Assembly: GCA_019694805.1 (NCBI GenBank)
Contig: JAIBBG010000010.1
Span: 1 to 64,000, forward strand
Direction: 5' to 3'
Length of the DNA: 64,000 nucleotides
Source of the DNA: Flavobacteriales bacterium
GTDB lineage: Bacteria; Bacteroidota; Bacteroidia; Flavobacteriales_D; Sanyastnellaceae
Under the pieces are notes generated by a model that did not search any database, was not told where the DNA came from, and saw only the letters and a list, made by a program, of their open reading frames with translations. The number at the start of each line of letters is the position of its first letter. The first letter of the stretch is position 1. This document shows, one piece after another, positions 7,726 to 16,951 of this stretch. The position numbers were made by a program, and so were the translations under genes.

Positions 7726-9489
7726 ATGGCTAAAAAAACAGTGAAGGCTAAAGCAGCAGCAAAGAAGCCTGCACCGGCGAAGAAAGCCGGAGCAGCAGCC
7801 TCTGCTAAAGCCAAAAAGCCCGCCAAGCCTGCGAGTTCAGGTAAAAAGGCGGCCAAGCCAGTTCCTTCGAAAGCTACAGCGGCGAAGAAAAAGCCTGTTG
7901 CGAAAGCACCAGTGAAAGTTGCCGCAAAACCTGCAGCAAAGGCTTCCGTTAAGCCTGCCAAGCCGGTTGCCAAATCGAAGGCAAAACCGGTATCCAAAGT
8001 ACAACCTGCTAAAAAGGTAGCTAAACCGGTGGCCAAGCCGGTTGCTAAGGCGGCCGCTAAACCAGTTTCAAAAGTTCAGCCGAAACCTGCATCAAAACCA
8101 GTTTCGAAGACTGCTCCGAAAGCTCCGGCAAAACCGGTCGCGAAGGAATTGGCGAAACCGGTGGCAAAACCTGCAGCGAAACCTGCTGAAAAGGCTGATA
8201 CCAAACCTGTAGCTAAGCCAGTAGCCAAACAGGAAGCTAAACCAGTTGTTGCTCCGAAGAAGGATGAACCAACTGAAAAGAAGGAAGCGCCTAAGGCAGC
8301 TACACCAGCTCCTAAGGTAGAGGCACCAGCGCCTGCAGCGAAAAAAGAAGTCGTAAAGACTGTTGAACAACAAATGCAGGAGAAAGGTGCTTCAGATCAA
8401 GCACCAACTGCCAAAGGCAGTGCTTCCAAACAAAAGGAAGAATTATTTGTTCCAAAATATCAATTGCCAGCGGTAACTGAAGTGGCCAGGCCAATGCGTC
8501 CGAAACCACCTTCCAAGCCAACAGAAACGGTAGCCAAACCAGTTGCCAATCCTATATATGTGCCACCTGCACCGGACGGTAAACCCGGTATCAAGTTCGC
8601 ACCTATTGCAATTGTTGAGAAACCAAAAGAAAAAGAAAAACCAAATAAATCGGAAGAGGACGAAATGAGTTCAAAGACTTCACCCCGTCTCGCGTTTAAT
8701 GACAGCGACGACAAAAAAGGCGTGAGTGTAGAAGCTAAGCTTCGCGCACTTTACGGTATTCAATTGATTGATTCGAGGATCGACAGGATTCACGCTATGC
8801 GCGGTGAACTTCCTTTGGAAGTTCAGGACCTGGAAGATGATGTAGCCGGATTGGAAGCACGCATTGAAAACGTGAAGGAAGATCTCAAAAACGTTACTGA
8901 GGAAATCACCGGCAAGAAAAATGGCATCAAAAACGCTGAAGCCCTGATTAAAAAGTACAAGGAACAATTGAACAACGTGAAAAACAATCGCGAGTTCGAT
9001 TCTTTGAACAAGGAAATCGAATTTCAGGAATTGGAAATTCAGTTGCACAACAAACGCATCCGTGAGTTTGAAATCACTCAGAAAACAAAACAGGAATTGC
9101 TGACGGCAACAGAAACCAAACTTACCGAACGTAAGAATGACTTGAAGGTGAAAAAAGCTGAATTGGATGATATCGTTTCTTCCACTGAGAAGGAGGAAAA
9201 AATCCTACGTCAGAAAAGCACAGAAGCCAAGAAACTGATAGAAGAGAGATTACTCGCAGCATATGAGCGTATCCGCACGGGTGCACCAAATGGTATGGCA
9301 GTCGTTCCAATTGAACGCGAAGCTTCTGCTGGTTCTTTCATTCAATTGCCTCCACAGAAACAATTGGACGTTGCTGCCCGCAAGCGTGTAATTGTTGATG
9401 AACACAGTGGCCGTATCTTGGTTGATGCTGATCTTGCTCGTGAAGAGCAGGAGAAGATGGATGCACTGTTAGCAAAAGAGCTTCATTAA
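7726..9489 (+). CDS. Coiled-coil protein with H1-like Lys/Ala/Pro tail and degenerate C4 zinc ribbon
   Basis: The 587-residue protein has three parts. Residues 1 to about 225 are almost only Lys, Ala, Pro, Val and Ser in AKP-type repeats like bacterial histone-H1-like tails; about 225-315 is a Pro/Lys-rich linker; about 330-510 is a long charged coiled-coil hairpin (EVQDLEDDVAGLEARIENVK and following). The C-terminus (519-587) aligns by eye with the zinc-ribbon domain of the family usually encoded beside nif3, retaining VVPIEREA, LPPQKQLD and EHSGRILVD, but the CxxC...CxxC cysteines are Ser534, Ser537, Asp558 and Ser561. An internal ATG at 8665, preceded by GGAAGAGGA, could start a tail-less form. 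It is probably co-transcribed with the Nif3-family gene. Nucleic-acid binding by the tail is inference. Confidence 0.85.
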   Translation: MAKKTVKAKAAAKKPAPAKKAGAAASAKAKKPAKPASSGKKAAKPVPSKATAAKKKPVAKAPVKVAAKPAAKASVKPAKPVAKSKAKPVSKVQPAKKVAKPVAKPVAKAAAKPVSKVQPKPASKPVSKTAPKAPAKPVAKELAKPVAKPAAKPAEKADTKPVAKPVAKQEAKPVVAPKKDEPTEKKEAPKAATPAPKVEAPAPAAKKEVVKTVEQQMQEKGASDQAPTAKGSASKQKEELFVPKYQLPAVTEVARPMRPKPPSKPTETVAKPVANPIYVPPAPDGKPGIKFAPIAIVEKPKEKEKPNKSEEDEMSSKTSPRLAFNDSDDKKGVSVEAKLRALYGIQLIDSRIDRIHAMRGELPLEVQDLEDDVAGLEARIENVKEDLKNVTEEITGKKNGIKNAEALIKKYKEQLNNVKNNREFDSLNKEIEFQELEIQLHNKRIREFEITQKTKQELLTATETKLTERKNDLKVKKAELDDIVSSTEKEEKILRQKSTEAKKLIEERLLAAYERIRTGAPNGMAVVPIEREASAGSFIQLPPQKQLDVAARKRVIVDEHSGRILVDADLAREEQEKMDALLAKELH

Positions 9490-9508
9490 TCATCTTGATA
9501 TTTCATCA

Positions 9509-9540
9509 AAAGGGGTTGTCAATAGACAACCCCTTTTTTA
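9509..9540 (+). terminator. Rho-independent terminator after the H1-tail coiled-coil gene
   Basis: A perfect stem GGGGTTGTC/GACAACCCC with an AATA loop is followed by TTTTTT, 20 bases after the stop at 9489. Confidence 0.9.
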
Positions 9541-9849
9541 TTGGATATGAAAAAGGCTGATTGAATCACGAAGTGAATTCATCTGATGTGATGGAGTGAT
9601 TGTTTCGAATTAAGGGCAGAGTGCTTCGCAGTATTGGAATTCGAAGAAGTATTTCTTCCTTCTATTAGCCTTAGAAGATTGGTCTGTATGAAGAACTATG
9701 ATCTGATAAGCCCAACTGGTTTTGATGAAAAGGTGAAACGGCAAACGCGCACAATCATACGAGGTGAATGCGGCACTGATCAGAGAAATGTTAGTTCATT
9801 GATATGGTTCAACGTTGTTGTTCACTTCAATGAGAAAGTGAGAACATGA
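9541..9849. other. Intergenic region between convergent genes
   Basis: About 309 bases between the terminator and the end of the LytTR regulator gene. A 71-codon plus-strand frame (9634-9849) has no protein-like features or start signal. Nothing else is recognisable. Confidence 0.4.
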
Positions 9850-10599
9850 TTAACCTAAACGGTTGAGATAAGCCATAACCACATCCTTTTTTCGGGAGGC
9901 AATGGGTAATTGATTTCCGTTGGTGGTGACAATCATTCCACCATCTGCACGATCCAGTCTGCTGATGTGGATGGTATTCAACAAAAAACTCTGATGAATG
10001 CGCAAGAATCCTTGCTTACCGAGCAGGTCTTCATATTCACCAATAGATTTGGATACAACAATTTTAGTGTTGTCGTGCATGACAAAAGTGGTGTAGTTTT
10101 TATCAGCTTCGCAGTATTCGATATCCTTGATGTCGATGATGTGAATGGATTCGCTTGTCTTCAAAACAATTTTGCCAGTATCATTTTGTTTGGAAGCGAA
10201 TTGTTGTAATAAAAGTTGTAATCTGGTGTCGAGTTCTTTTTTCTGAAATTCAATAAAGGCCCTCTGCACGGCTAAGGTGAGTTCGTGTGGGTCAACTGGT
10301 TTAAGCAAATAGTGTAGGGCAGCAACCTGAAAAGCACGTAACGCAAATTCTTCATGTGCAGTGATAAACACGACTGGTATTTGTTTTTTTCGTAATTCAG
10401 GAATCAAATCGAAACCACTTCCATCGCCGAGATGAATATCTAAAAGGACCAAGTCCGGACTCTGTTCAATCACAACTTTGGTTGCTGCAGCAAGGCTTCC
10501 TGCGGTAAGCAATTCATCGATTTCCGGGCATGAGTTTCGAAGCAATGATGCCATGCCTTCTACTGTCCTCTTTTCATCATCTGCGATCAGTACTTTCAT
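9850..10599 (-). CDS. LytTR-family response regulator
   Basis: This 249-residue cytoplasmic regulator has a receiver domain at 1-120, with acidic pair DDE at 7-9, phospho-acceptor Asp in LVLLDIHLGDGSG near 57, Thr in FITAHE and Lys in YLLKPVD. A LytTR DNA-binding domain follows at about 145-247 (IEYCEADKNYT, FLRIHQSFLLN, LPIASRKK). The start is one base after the stop of the kinase gene, so it is the cognate partner and translationally coupled. LytTR regulators bind paired direct repeats upstream of targets; no target is obvious here. Confidence 0.95.
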   Translation of the reverse strand: MKVLIADDEKRTVEGMASLLRNSCPEIDELLTAGSLAAATKVVIEQSPDLVLLDIHLGDGSGFDLIPELRKKQIPVVFITAHEEFALRAFQVAALHYLLKPVDPHELTLAVQRAFIEFQKKELDTRLQLLLQQFASKQNDTGKIVLKTSESIHIIDIKDIEYCEADKNYTTFVMHDNTKIVVSKSIGEYEDLLGKQGFLRIHQSFLLNTIHISRLDRADGGMIVTTNGNQLPIASRKKDVVMAYLNRLG

Positions 10600-10600
10600 G

Positions 10601-12511
10601 TTATTGTTCTATGAGTGGTAAAAGAAATTTGATTTCTGTTCCTCCTTGGGGAAGGGATTTTACATGCAATTCAATTCGGTTTTGAAGTTCGCGATTGAGG
10701 ATGGTGAGTCGCTCTTTGGTGATCTTCATGGCATGGATTTTTTCCTGAGCATCTTGCGTTGGTGAGTTTTCAAATCCATTTCCATTGTCCTTCACAGTAA
10801 CCTCCAATTTGTTGTTGATTTTGGTAAAACGGATGTGAATTTTTCCGGTATGCTGTATGTTTTTGAATCCATGCTCAATGGAGTTTTCTACGAATGGTTG
10901 AATGAGCATGGCTGGTACTTTGGTTTGCGAAGGAATGATCTGATCATCCATTTCGATATCGTATTCAAATTTTCCTTCAAAACGAAGCTGCTGAATTTCC
11001 AGGTATTTGTTCAGCCATGCACATTCTTTTTCTAAAAATATCCATCCCGCCGCTGAATGATCCAAAATGCCCCTCATGAGTGTGGCAAATGAGGAAAGGA
11101 ATCGGGCGGCTTTCATCGGTTCATTGGCATACATGAAACTTTGGATGGCCGATAGAGAATTGAAAACAAAATGCGGATTCATTTGAGATTGCAGGAGTTG
11201 TTGTCTCAATTCAAGGGTGTGTTGAATTTGTTTTTGTTTCCTCGCCCTTGTATACCAATATGCGGAAAGGATGATGAGAATGAGCAAGAGCGACCAAACA
11301 ATAATTCGCGTGTTTTTTTTGTGTAATTCCAGTTCCAAAATTTCCTGTTGTTGCTTAAGGCTTTCATTTTCTCTGATGTGTCGCTCAAGTTCATATTCAG
11401 ATTCAACACGTTTGATGGCTTCAATAGACTCTTCATTCAGTATACTGTCTTTTAAAGGTATAAATTCTTTCGCAACAGCATGGTATGCCTCATAGTTTTT
11501 TTGAATAGAGAGAATTTCCATTTTGAGTTTGAGGATATCGCGTATCAACTGTCTGGAGCCCATACTTCGGCATTCTGGCAATGCCATCTCCAGGTAATCC
11601 CATGATTCATGCAAATTCTGTCGTTCAAATTCAATGTTGGCTAACAAGATTTGTGATTGAACTTTTTTGAACTGGGCGCCTATCTGTTCATAGGTTGAAA
11701 TGGCATCCATCACCAATTGTCTTGCTGCATCGAGGTTGCCTTTACCTCTGTAGACATCGGCCAGAATGCGATTGCCATCTGCGATACCTTCCGTTTGCTG
11801 AAGTTCTTCATATAGATCGAGACAGAGATTTGCATAGAATTCAGCAGAATCAATTTGATGTGTTTCGATGTAAACACAACCAAGGTCATAGGCCATCACA
11901 GCGATGCCATCTTTTTCGCCAAGATCTTTGAAGTAAGAGAGGGCGAGATGTGCCGATTTGAGTGCATTGTCCCAGTCTTTCAGGATGAAGTATGTTCCAT
12001 GAATATTACTCCAAGTGGTCGCTATAGCGCTTTTATCCCCGATGACTTCGTAAAGTTTCAAAGCCCTGAATTGCAGTTTTTGAGCTTCACTATATCGCCC
12101 TAACATGTAAAGTACAGAACCTTTGTTGCCTAAAGAACCTGCAAGTCCGGCATTGTTTTCTGTTTTTTCGTCATAATAAATAGCGCTATCCATGTAATGA
12201 ATCGCGAGATCACCTTGACCTCCACTGATGGCCGCTACAGCAAGAGCATTGTATAGCCTGGCAAGATGTTTATCGCTTCCTGCTTGTCTGCACAACGCGA
12301 TGCCTTCCTGGGCAATCCATTGCGCAGAATCAATATTTACACTGATATACGCCCTTGAAATCTCTGCATACAGTTTTGTTTTTTCATCAATGTGTTGTGC
12401 TTGACTCAGTGCTTGCCAAAGCTCTTCGGCATGACGAGGATTAGCCGCATACAACTGGACTGATGTTAGGAAGCACCATATTCCAATGGATATATGTAAT
12501 AGTGGTTTCAC
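10601..12511 (-). CDS. TPR-containing LytS-type sensor histidine kinase
   Basis: The 636-residue membrane kinase has a signal-like N-terminus (KPLLHISIGIWCFLTSVQLYA), a predicted periplasmic block of tetratricopeptide repeats at roughly 25-330 (e.g. GLAGSLGNKGSVLYMLGRYSEA), a coiled coil, one membrane segment near 385 (IIVWSLLLILIILSAYWY), and the His_kinase domain with QMNPHFVFNSL (the His is the phospho-acceptor) and an HATPase with ENSIEHGFKN and DNGNGF. I prefer the GTG at 12511: the ATG at 12538 lies inside the terminator hairpin of the upstream kelch gene, and starting at GTG gives a normal signal. It is coupled to the LytTR regulator. The sensed ligand is unknown. Confidence 0.88.
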   Translation of the reverse strand: MKPLLHISIGIWCFLTSVQLYAANPRHAEELWQALSQAQHIDEKTKLYAEISRAYISVNIDSAQWIAQEGIALCRQAGSDKHLARLYNALAVAAISGGQGDLAIHYMDSAIYYDEKTENNAGLAGSLGNKGSVLYMLGRYSEAQKLQFRALKLYEVIGDKSAIATTWSNIHGTYFILKDWDNALKSAHLALSYFKDLGEKDGIAVMAYDLGCVYIETHQIDSAEFYANLCLDLYEELQQTEGIADGNRILADVYRGKGNLDAARQLVMDAISTYEQIGAQFKKVQSQILLANIEFERQNLHESWDYLEMALPECRSMGSRQLIRDILKLKMEILSIQKNYEAYHAVAKEFIPLKDSILNEESIEAIKRVESEYELERHIRENESLKQQQEILELELHKKNTRIIVWSLLLILIILSAYWYTRARKQKQIQHTLELRQQLLQSQMNPHFVFNSLSAIQSFMYANEPMKAARFLSSFATLMRGILDHSAAGWIFLEKECAWLNKYLEIQQLRFEGKFEYDIEMDDQIIPSQTKVPAMLIQPFVENSIEHGFKNIQHTGKIHIRFTKINNKLEVTVKDNGNGFENSPTQDAQEKIHAMKITKERLTILNRELQNRIELHVKSLPQGGTEIKFLLPLIEQ

Positions 12512-12528
12512 GTTGCAAAATAATGAAA

Positions 12529-12556
12529 GCCGGAGCATCTATGATGCTCCGGCTTT
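12529..12556 (-). terminator. Strong hairpin after the kelch-repeat gene
   Basis: A perfect stem GCCGGAGCATC/GATGCTCCGGC (12529-12539 with 12542-12552, 2-base TA loop) lies about 50 bases past the kelch stop. It has TTTTT on the plus strand and a weaker T-rich tail (TTTCATTATTTT) on the minus strand. It contains the upstream ATG of the following kinase gene. Confidence 0.65.
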
Positions 12557-12600
12557 TTGATGTGTTCACTGCTTGCTTGCTAATTAGTGTGTGTCATTCG

Positions 12601-15102
12601 TCAATTGTGTTTGATCAAAGTGAACATCATCGGGGTAGTGTTAGCGAAAAAGAGAGTCAAGTGATACAAGCCGCATGGCCATGAGCTGGTATCCACTTTG
12701 TTGTTTTCAATGGTATAGATATCGGCAATCATACTTCCGGTCGCATCTCTCAAAACAGCACTTGTAGCGCTGCCAGAAGGTCCGGAAATACAGAGCTCAT
12801 TCTGGAAAGGGTTGGGATAAATCAGAATTTGATTTTGCTGAACATGAAACACATCATTGATCATCACATCCAAACATTCTGAGGTGACTTCGCATTCACC
12901 TTGAGTGATGATTACGGCATAGGATCCATTTTGAGTCGGCGTAAACTCATTGTTATTCGATCCGACTTCCTGCTTCGTCTCACAGTTGATCCAGGTATAG
13001 TCACCTTGATTGTCTTCTACAGCAATGGTCGACTCATCGAAACTCAATTGTGCCTGTAGGTTAACGATATTCAGAGTTAGTGTTACGATACTATCACAAC
13101 CTACATCTGAAGTGAGCATTTGATCGTATATACCTGAAGTCTCGTAAGCAATATCATTCCATAAAAAGGTTCCACACGAAGTTGTGCTCCAATTTGTATG
13201 GATGGTTGGATGAATGGTAACCTGAAGAAATATGGTGCTGTCACAACCAGATTCATTGAGCAGATGTCTTTCATAGGTTCCACTTTCAGTAAATATTTCT
13301 TCATGGAACAACACAGATTCGCAACCTTCCACATGGATGGTTGAGCTAGATGTATGAGTGATATCTAAATTGAGAACAATGGTGCTATCACATCCGGCAA
13401 GACTCTGCAACACCTGTGTATAAACACCAGAGGAAGTGTAAGTGATGTCATTCAGAGAATAACTTTCACATGCACTCACTGTCATGTTCACCAAGGCATT
13501 CACAGAAAGTGAAGCACCATTGTATCCCAATTGTCCAAATTCATTGATGATTAAAATTTCTCCTATTGTGTTCGGAGTGATCTGTATGATGATTTCTGTA
13601 TCGCTGATCGAAACAGGAATGATTTCATTTTCTCCGATAAAAATTTGCGCACCAGTAAAATGTTGTCCAGTGAATGTGATGTTTGCAACATCACCGCAGT
13701 ATGTGTCTTGATCAACCGCGAGAAGAATTGGGGGTGTTGCATCTACCGCATCATATTTCCAAACATCGCCAAGAGCACCGATGAGGTTGTTATTGTCCTT
13801 GCCAATGCCACCAATAAGCCAGAAATCACCATGGATATCTTTGGTACATCCCAATAGATTTCTTGCTCCGGGATAGTAAAGTGTCGAGGCAGTGCCCTGG
13901 GGTCCATATTGACCAATACCATTCACGGTGGTTGAACCATGCATATATGTCCAGTAGTGATTTTCTGTATTCAATCTCCACAAATCACATCGAACACCGA
14001 AACCATTGTATTCAGAATGCCCGCCAAAAAACCAAAGATCTCCGGCATCATCCGTCCAATAAGCCATATCCGCGCGTGAACCGGGATGGTTTGTTACAGA
14101 CTCGATTCCTTTAGTTCCGTATGTAGAAGAGGTGCCATTCGTATTCGATCCATTGATCCATGCCCATTGATCGGAGACCGGATCATACTTCCAGAAATCG
14201 TTCATCTGATCGTTCACCGTGTTATCCTGATTTCGGATACCATACCCACCGTAGACATACATATTGCCTATGAGGTCCATCCAACCTGCACATGACGCTC
14301 GGGATGAAGGAACATTGTCTTCATCGAAAACTCCCTGACTGCCCCATACCGGATTTTGATTGCTTTGGTTACCGCCACTTACCCATGTCCACTCAAGTGT
14401 TAGGGGATCGAAATTCCACAACTGATTGAGGTGTCCCTGCACATTGTAAATTTTACCAATACCTCCAAAGAGCCAGAATTTTCCATCATTTCCTTTCCAA
14501 TAGGCATGATGAGATGAAGCACATGGTGTATTGCCTGGCGCGGCTATTCCTTTAGTTCCCAGAACAAAATTTTGATTGATCACATTTGAACCGTGCATCC
14601 ATGTCCAATTGTTGGTAGTGATATTGTATTTCCAGAGATCATTGTAGAATTGAGCTGAGCCCGACTCAACGGGTTTGTTTCCACCAAATAACCAGAGATT
14701 ACCATCGTTATCAATCCATGACGCTGCACTGAATCTTGCTCCCGGTCTGCTGGTAGCGCTTTCTACTCCCAAAGTTCCATAACTGCCGGATGACATATCA
14801 ATTGAAGTCCCCTTCATCCATGTCCACATCTGCGTTGTAGGATCATATTTCCATAAATCGTTGAGCCCATGATAACCTTCAGGTGCACCACCGAAGATCC
14901 AGATGTTGTCGTTTTGATCTATCCAAATACATGCACTCTCTCTGGAGCCCGGTGTGTTGGATGAAGAAGCAACACCCATCGTACCCCAAACAGGTTCTGC
15001 ACTTCGGAATAGATCGCTCGCTATCCAAGTAAAACTTCCCTGCTGAGCGTGCAATTGACACATTAGCGCGAATACCGTCAAAAAAGTGGTAATGGTTTTC
15101 AT
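12601..15102 (-). CDS. Kelch-repeat T9SS-secreted surface protein
   Basis: The 833-residue exported protein starts with a signal peptide (MKTITTFLTVFALMCQLHA). Residues ~25-460 hold about seven kelch-type units (NDLWKYDP, WTWM, LWLFGG motifs), predicting a beta propeller. About 465-545 resembles an IPT/TIG Ig-like domain. About 550-690 has three ~45-residue units ending GCDSTIVLNL or similar, each with two cysteines, a module common in Bacteroidota secreted proteins. The last ~80 residues are a T9SS type A sorting domain (ILIYPNPFQNELCI, GLYHLTLF). A probable adhesin or binding protein; the ligand is unknown. It has its own hairpin downstream and an intergenic region upstream, so it may be monocistronic. 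Confidence 0.9.
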   Translation of the reverse strand: MKTITTFLTVFALMCQLHAQQGSFTWIASDLFRSAEPVWGTMGVASSSNTPGSRESACIWIDQNDNIWIFGGAPEGYHGLNDLWKYDPTTQMWTWMKGTSIDMSSGSYGTLGVESATSRPGARFSAASWIDNDGNLWLFGGNKPVESGSAQFYNDLWKYNITTNNWTWMHGSNVINQNFVLGTKGIAAPGNTPCASSHHAYWKGNDGKFWLFGGIGKIYNVQGHLNQLWNFDPLTLEWTWVSGGNQSNQNPVWGSQGVFDEDNVPSSRASCAGWMDLIGNMYVYGGYGIRNQDNTVNDQMNDFWKYDPVSDQWAWINGSNTNGTSSTYGTKGIESVTNHPGSRADMAYWTDDAGDLWFFGGHSEYNGFGVRCDLWRLNTENHYWTYMHGSTTVNGIGQYGPQGTASTLYYPGARNLLGCTKDIHGDFWLIGGIGKDNNNLIGALGDVWKYDAVDATPPILLAVDQDTYCGDVANITFTGQHFTGAQIFIGENEIIPVSISDTEIIIQITPNTIGEILIINEFGQLGYNGASLSVNALVNMTVSACESYSLNDITYTSSGVYTQVLQSLAGCDSTIVLNLDITHTSSSTIHVEGCESVLFHEEIFTESGTYERHLLNESGCDSTIFLQVTIHPTIHTNWSTTSCGTFLWNDIAYETSGIYDQMLTSDVGCDSIVTLTLNIVNLQAQLSFDESTIAVEDNQGDYTWINCETKQEVGSNNNEFTPTQNGSYAVIITQGECEVTSECLDVMINDVFHVQQNQILIYPNPFQNELCISGPSGSATSAVLRDATGSMIADIYTIENNKVDTSSWPCGLYHLTLFFANTTPMMFTLIKHN

Positions 15103-15305
15103 CTCTTTTGTTGGATCAAAATTGCGTCAACCATTTGCGGTAAACTGAGGAGATGAAGAAGTGGGTGTATTGGATGAATATTCGTACGGTCGGACTGTAT
15201 AATTGAGGTGATACAATGTCAAGACAATGACACGATGAATGAAAACATGAGTCGCAATGAGGGGATTGAAGCGAATGTCGCTATTGCAATAGATTCGAAG
15301 TAAGC

Positions 15306-16772
15306 TTATCTGGACATGATGTCGGCCATTTTGGCTCCCATCTTTTCAATAAAATAATATTCATTGTTGGATAATATGATCACGCTGCGATCTGTTTCCA
15401 TGAAATGGATGATCATTGTGATGTAACCGGGCCATGATCCAGTGTGATAAGCTATATGTTGGTTCTTATCGTCCTGATGGACAGCCCATCCATAACCATA
15501 TTCAACTTTTTCACCACTGTCGAGATGAGTGTTTGACATGGCTTTCAAAGTGGTGTTTTCCGAAATGAGTTGATGACTACGCAATGCTTTTTCCCAAAGA
15601 GCCAAATCTCGTATACATGAGTTTACAGTGCCATCGCCAGTAATGCCATCGAGCCAAAAGACAACGTCTTGTTCAGGAAGATTATCCGGTAAATCATACC
15701 GTTGATTTTTGGTATCATACACATAGCCGTAAGCATAATTTACAACCCTTTCTGATGAAGACCTTCTTGTGTTGTAAATGCGGGAGTGATCCATACCAAG
15801 CGGTTTAAAGATTTTTTTCATCATGAAGTCTTCATAAGACATACCCGATGCTCTTTCTATGATGGTTGATAGCACGGCATAACCCGTATTGCTGTATTCA
15901 TGTTTTTCGCCAGCTTTAAAATCAACTTTGGGTTTATACTTTGCAAAACATGCGATCAAATCACTATTGAATGCTATCTTGGTTTTATCCCATTTTTTAT
16001 CCATCAATTCCATATAATCAGGCAAGCCACCCGTGTGATTGAGGAGATGGCGAATGCGCACATCTTTGTATGGCAATTCGGGGATATACTTGGTTATGGG
16101 ATCTTCGAGGTCTAGTTTGCCTTCTTCGAAAAGCATCAAAATCGCAATGGCAGTGAATTGTTTGCTGCATGAAGCAAGTTCAAAAACAGAACTGTCATTC
16201 AAAGGTGCATGAGTAGTATAGTCTGATTCACCGATACATGCCTTATAAACCGTTTTTCCATCTTCAATGACCAATACACAACCATTGAATTTGGTGACAT
16301 TTTTTTTCAATTGTACGAGACTGTCAATGGAAGCGAGTCGCTCATCAAGTGATTTGTTTTGCGGTTTTCTCGGGAAAATCATTTTAACACCGCTTTTCCT
16401 GATGCCAATGATTTTGTTTTTATCGCTGATGCTATATCCCATTTCCATCACCTCTGTGGTATCGTTGGAAAATTTGATTTTCACAGAAACGGATTTTGGT
16501 GATCTGTTAGTGATATCAACGATTTCTGGCTGACCAAACATCATTTTATCTCCTTCGAACAGTCCTTTCACTGACGATGTGGGAAGCACAAGTCGCATCA
16601 GCCAATTCATCTGCTTCCGCATAGCACGGTAATCGTCATTCTGGTAGTGGTTATAGAATGTGCGAATGACTTGATGTTGCTCTGTAGCGTTGGGGACCTG
16701 TGCATTGCTCGTAGCATGACACAACAGTATGGCAATCGCTATGAGTACTCGGAGGTAGTGGAATGGCATCAT
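15306..16772 (-). CDS. Serine hydrolase, class C beta-lactamase/penicillin-binding fold
   Basis: The 488-residue exported enzyme has a signal peptide (MMPFHYLRVLIAIAILLCHATSNA), an N-terminal ~110-residue domain resembling DUF3887-type modules, and a beta-lactamase-family domain from about 135. Catalytic motifs seen are SCSK within ELASCSKQFTAIAI (SxxK), YSNTGY (YxN) and the HTGSWPGY segment in place of KTG. Such proteins include esterases, D-amino peptidases and carboxypeptidases, so antibiotic resistance should not be assumed. It lies alone between the kelch gene and the Crp/Fnr gene, all on the minus strand with ~200-base gaps. Confidence 0.92.
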   Translation of the reverse strand: MMPFHYLRVLIAIAILLCHATSNAQVPNATEQHQVIRTFYNHYQNDDYRAMRKQMNWLMRLVLPTSSVKGLFEGDKMMFGQPEIVDITNRSPKSVSVKIKFSNDTTEVMEMGYSISDKNKIIGIRKSGVKMIFPRKPQNKSLDERLASIDSLVQLKKNVTKFNGCVLVIEDGKTVYKACIGESDYTTHAPLNDSSVFELASCSKQFTAIAILMLFEEGKLDLEDPITKYIPELPYKDVRIRHLLNHTGGLPDYMELMDKKWDKTKIAFNSDLIACFAKYKPKVDFKAGEKHEYSNTGYAVLSTIIERASGMSYEDFMMKKIFKPLGMDHSRIYNTRRSSSERVVNYAYGYVYDTKNQRYDLPDNLPEQDVVFWLDGITGDGTVNSCIRDLALWEKALRSHQLISENTTLKAMSNTHLDSGEKVEYGYGWAVHQDDKNQHIAYHTGSWPGYITMIIHFMETDRSVIILSNNEYYFIEKMGAKMADIMSR

Positions 16773-16951
16773 TGGATCTTGGTCAAAAAAACTGACACAA
16801 AATACTAAATGATTTTTTGGATTGATGTTGATAGTAATTTTGGGTCACCCGTTGTAACCAATTCCATCTTCATGATCCCAAAGAAAGTTGTCTATTCGAT
16901 ACAAGAGGAATCTTATAGCGAATAGTCATTGATCAGCCTACTAACCCATCA

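Noticed and set aside
7683-8036. 117-codon antisense frame rich in Ala, Gly and Phe
   Set aside because: It is the mirror of the Lys/Ala/Pro repeats of the H1-like tail; composition follows from that strand.
9634-9849. 71-codon plus-strand frame ending beside the LytTR gene
   Set aside because: No recognisable features, no start signal, and it lies in the tail region of a convergent gene.
15306-16772. Beta-lactamase resistance gene
   Set aside because: The fold is right, but the family is broad and the HTG motif and N-terminal domain give no evidence for antibiotic hydrolysis.
16892-16925. Inverted repeat CTATTCG...CGAATAG after the Crp/Fnr gene
   Set aside because: Seven pairs with a 20-base loop and no T run; too weak for a terminator or operator call.
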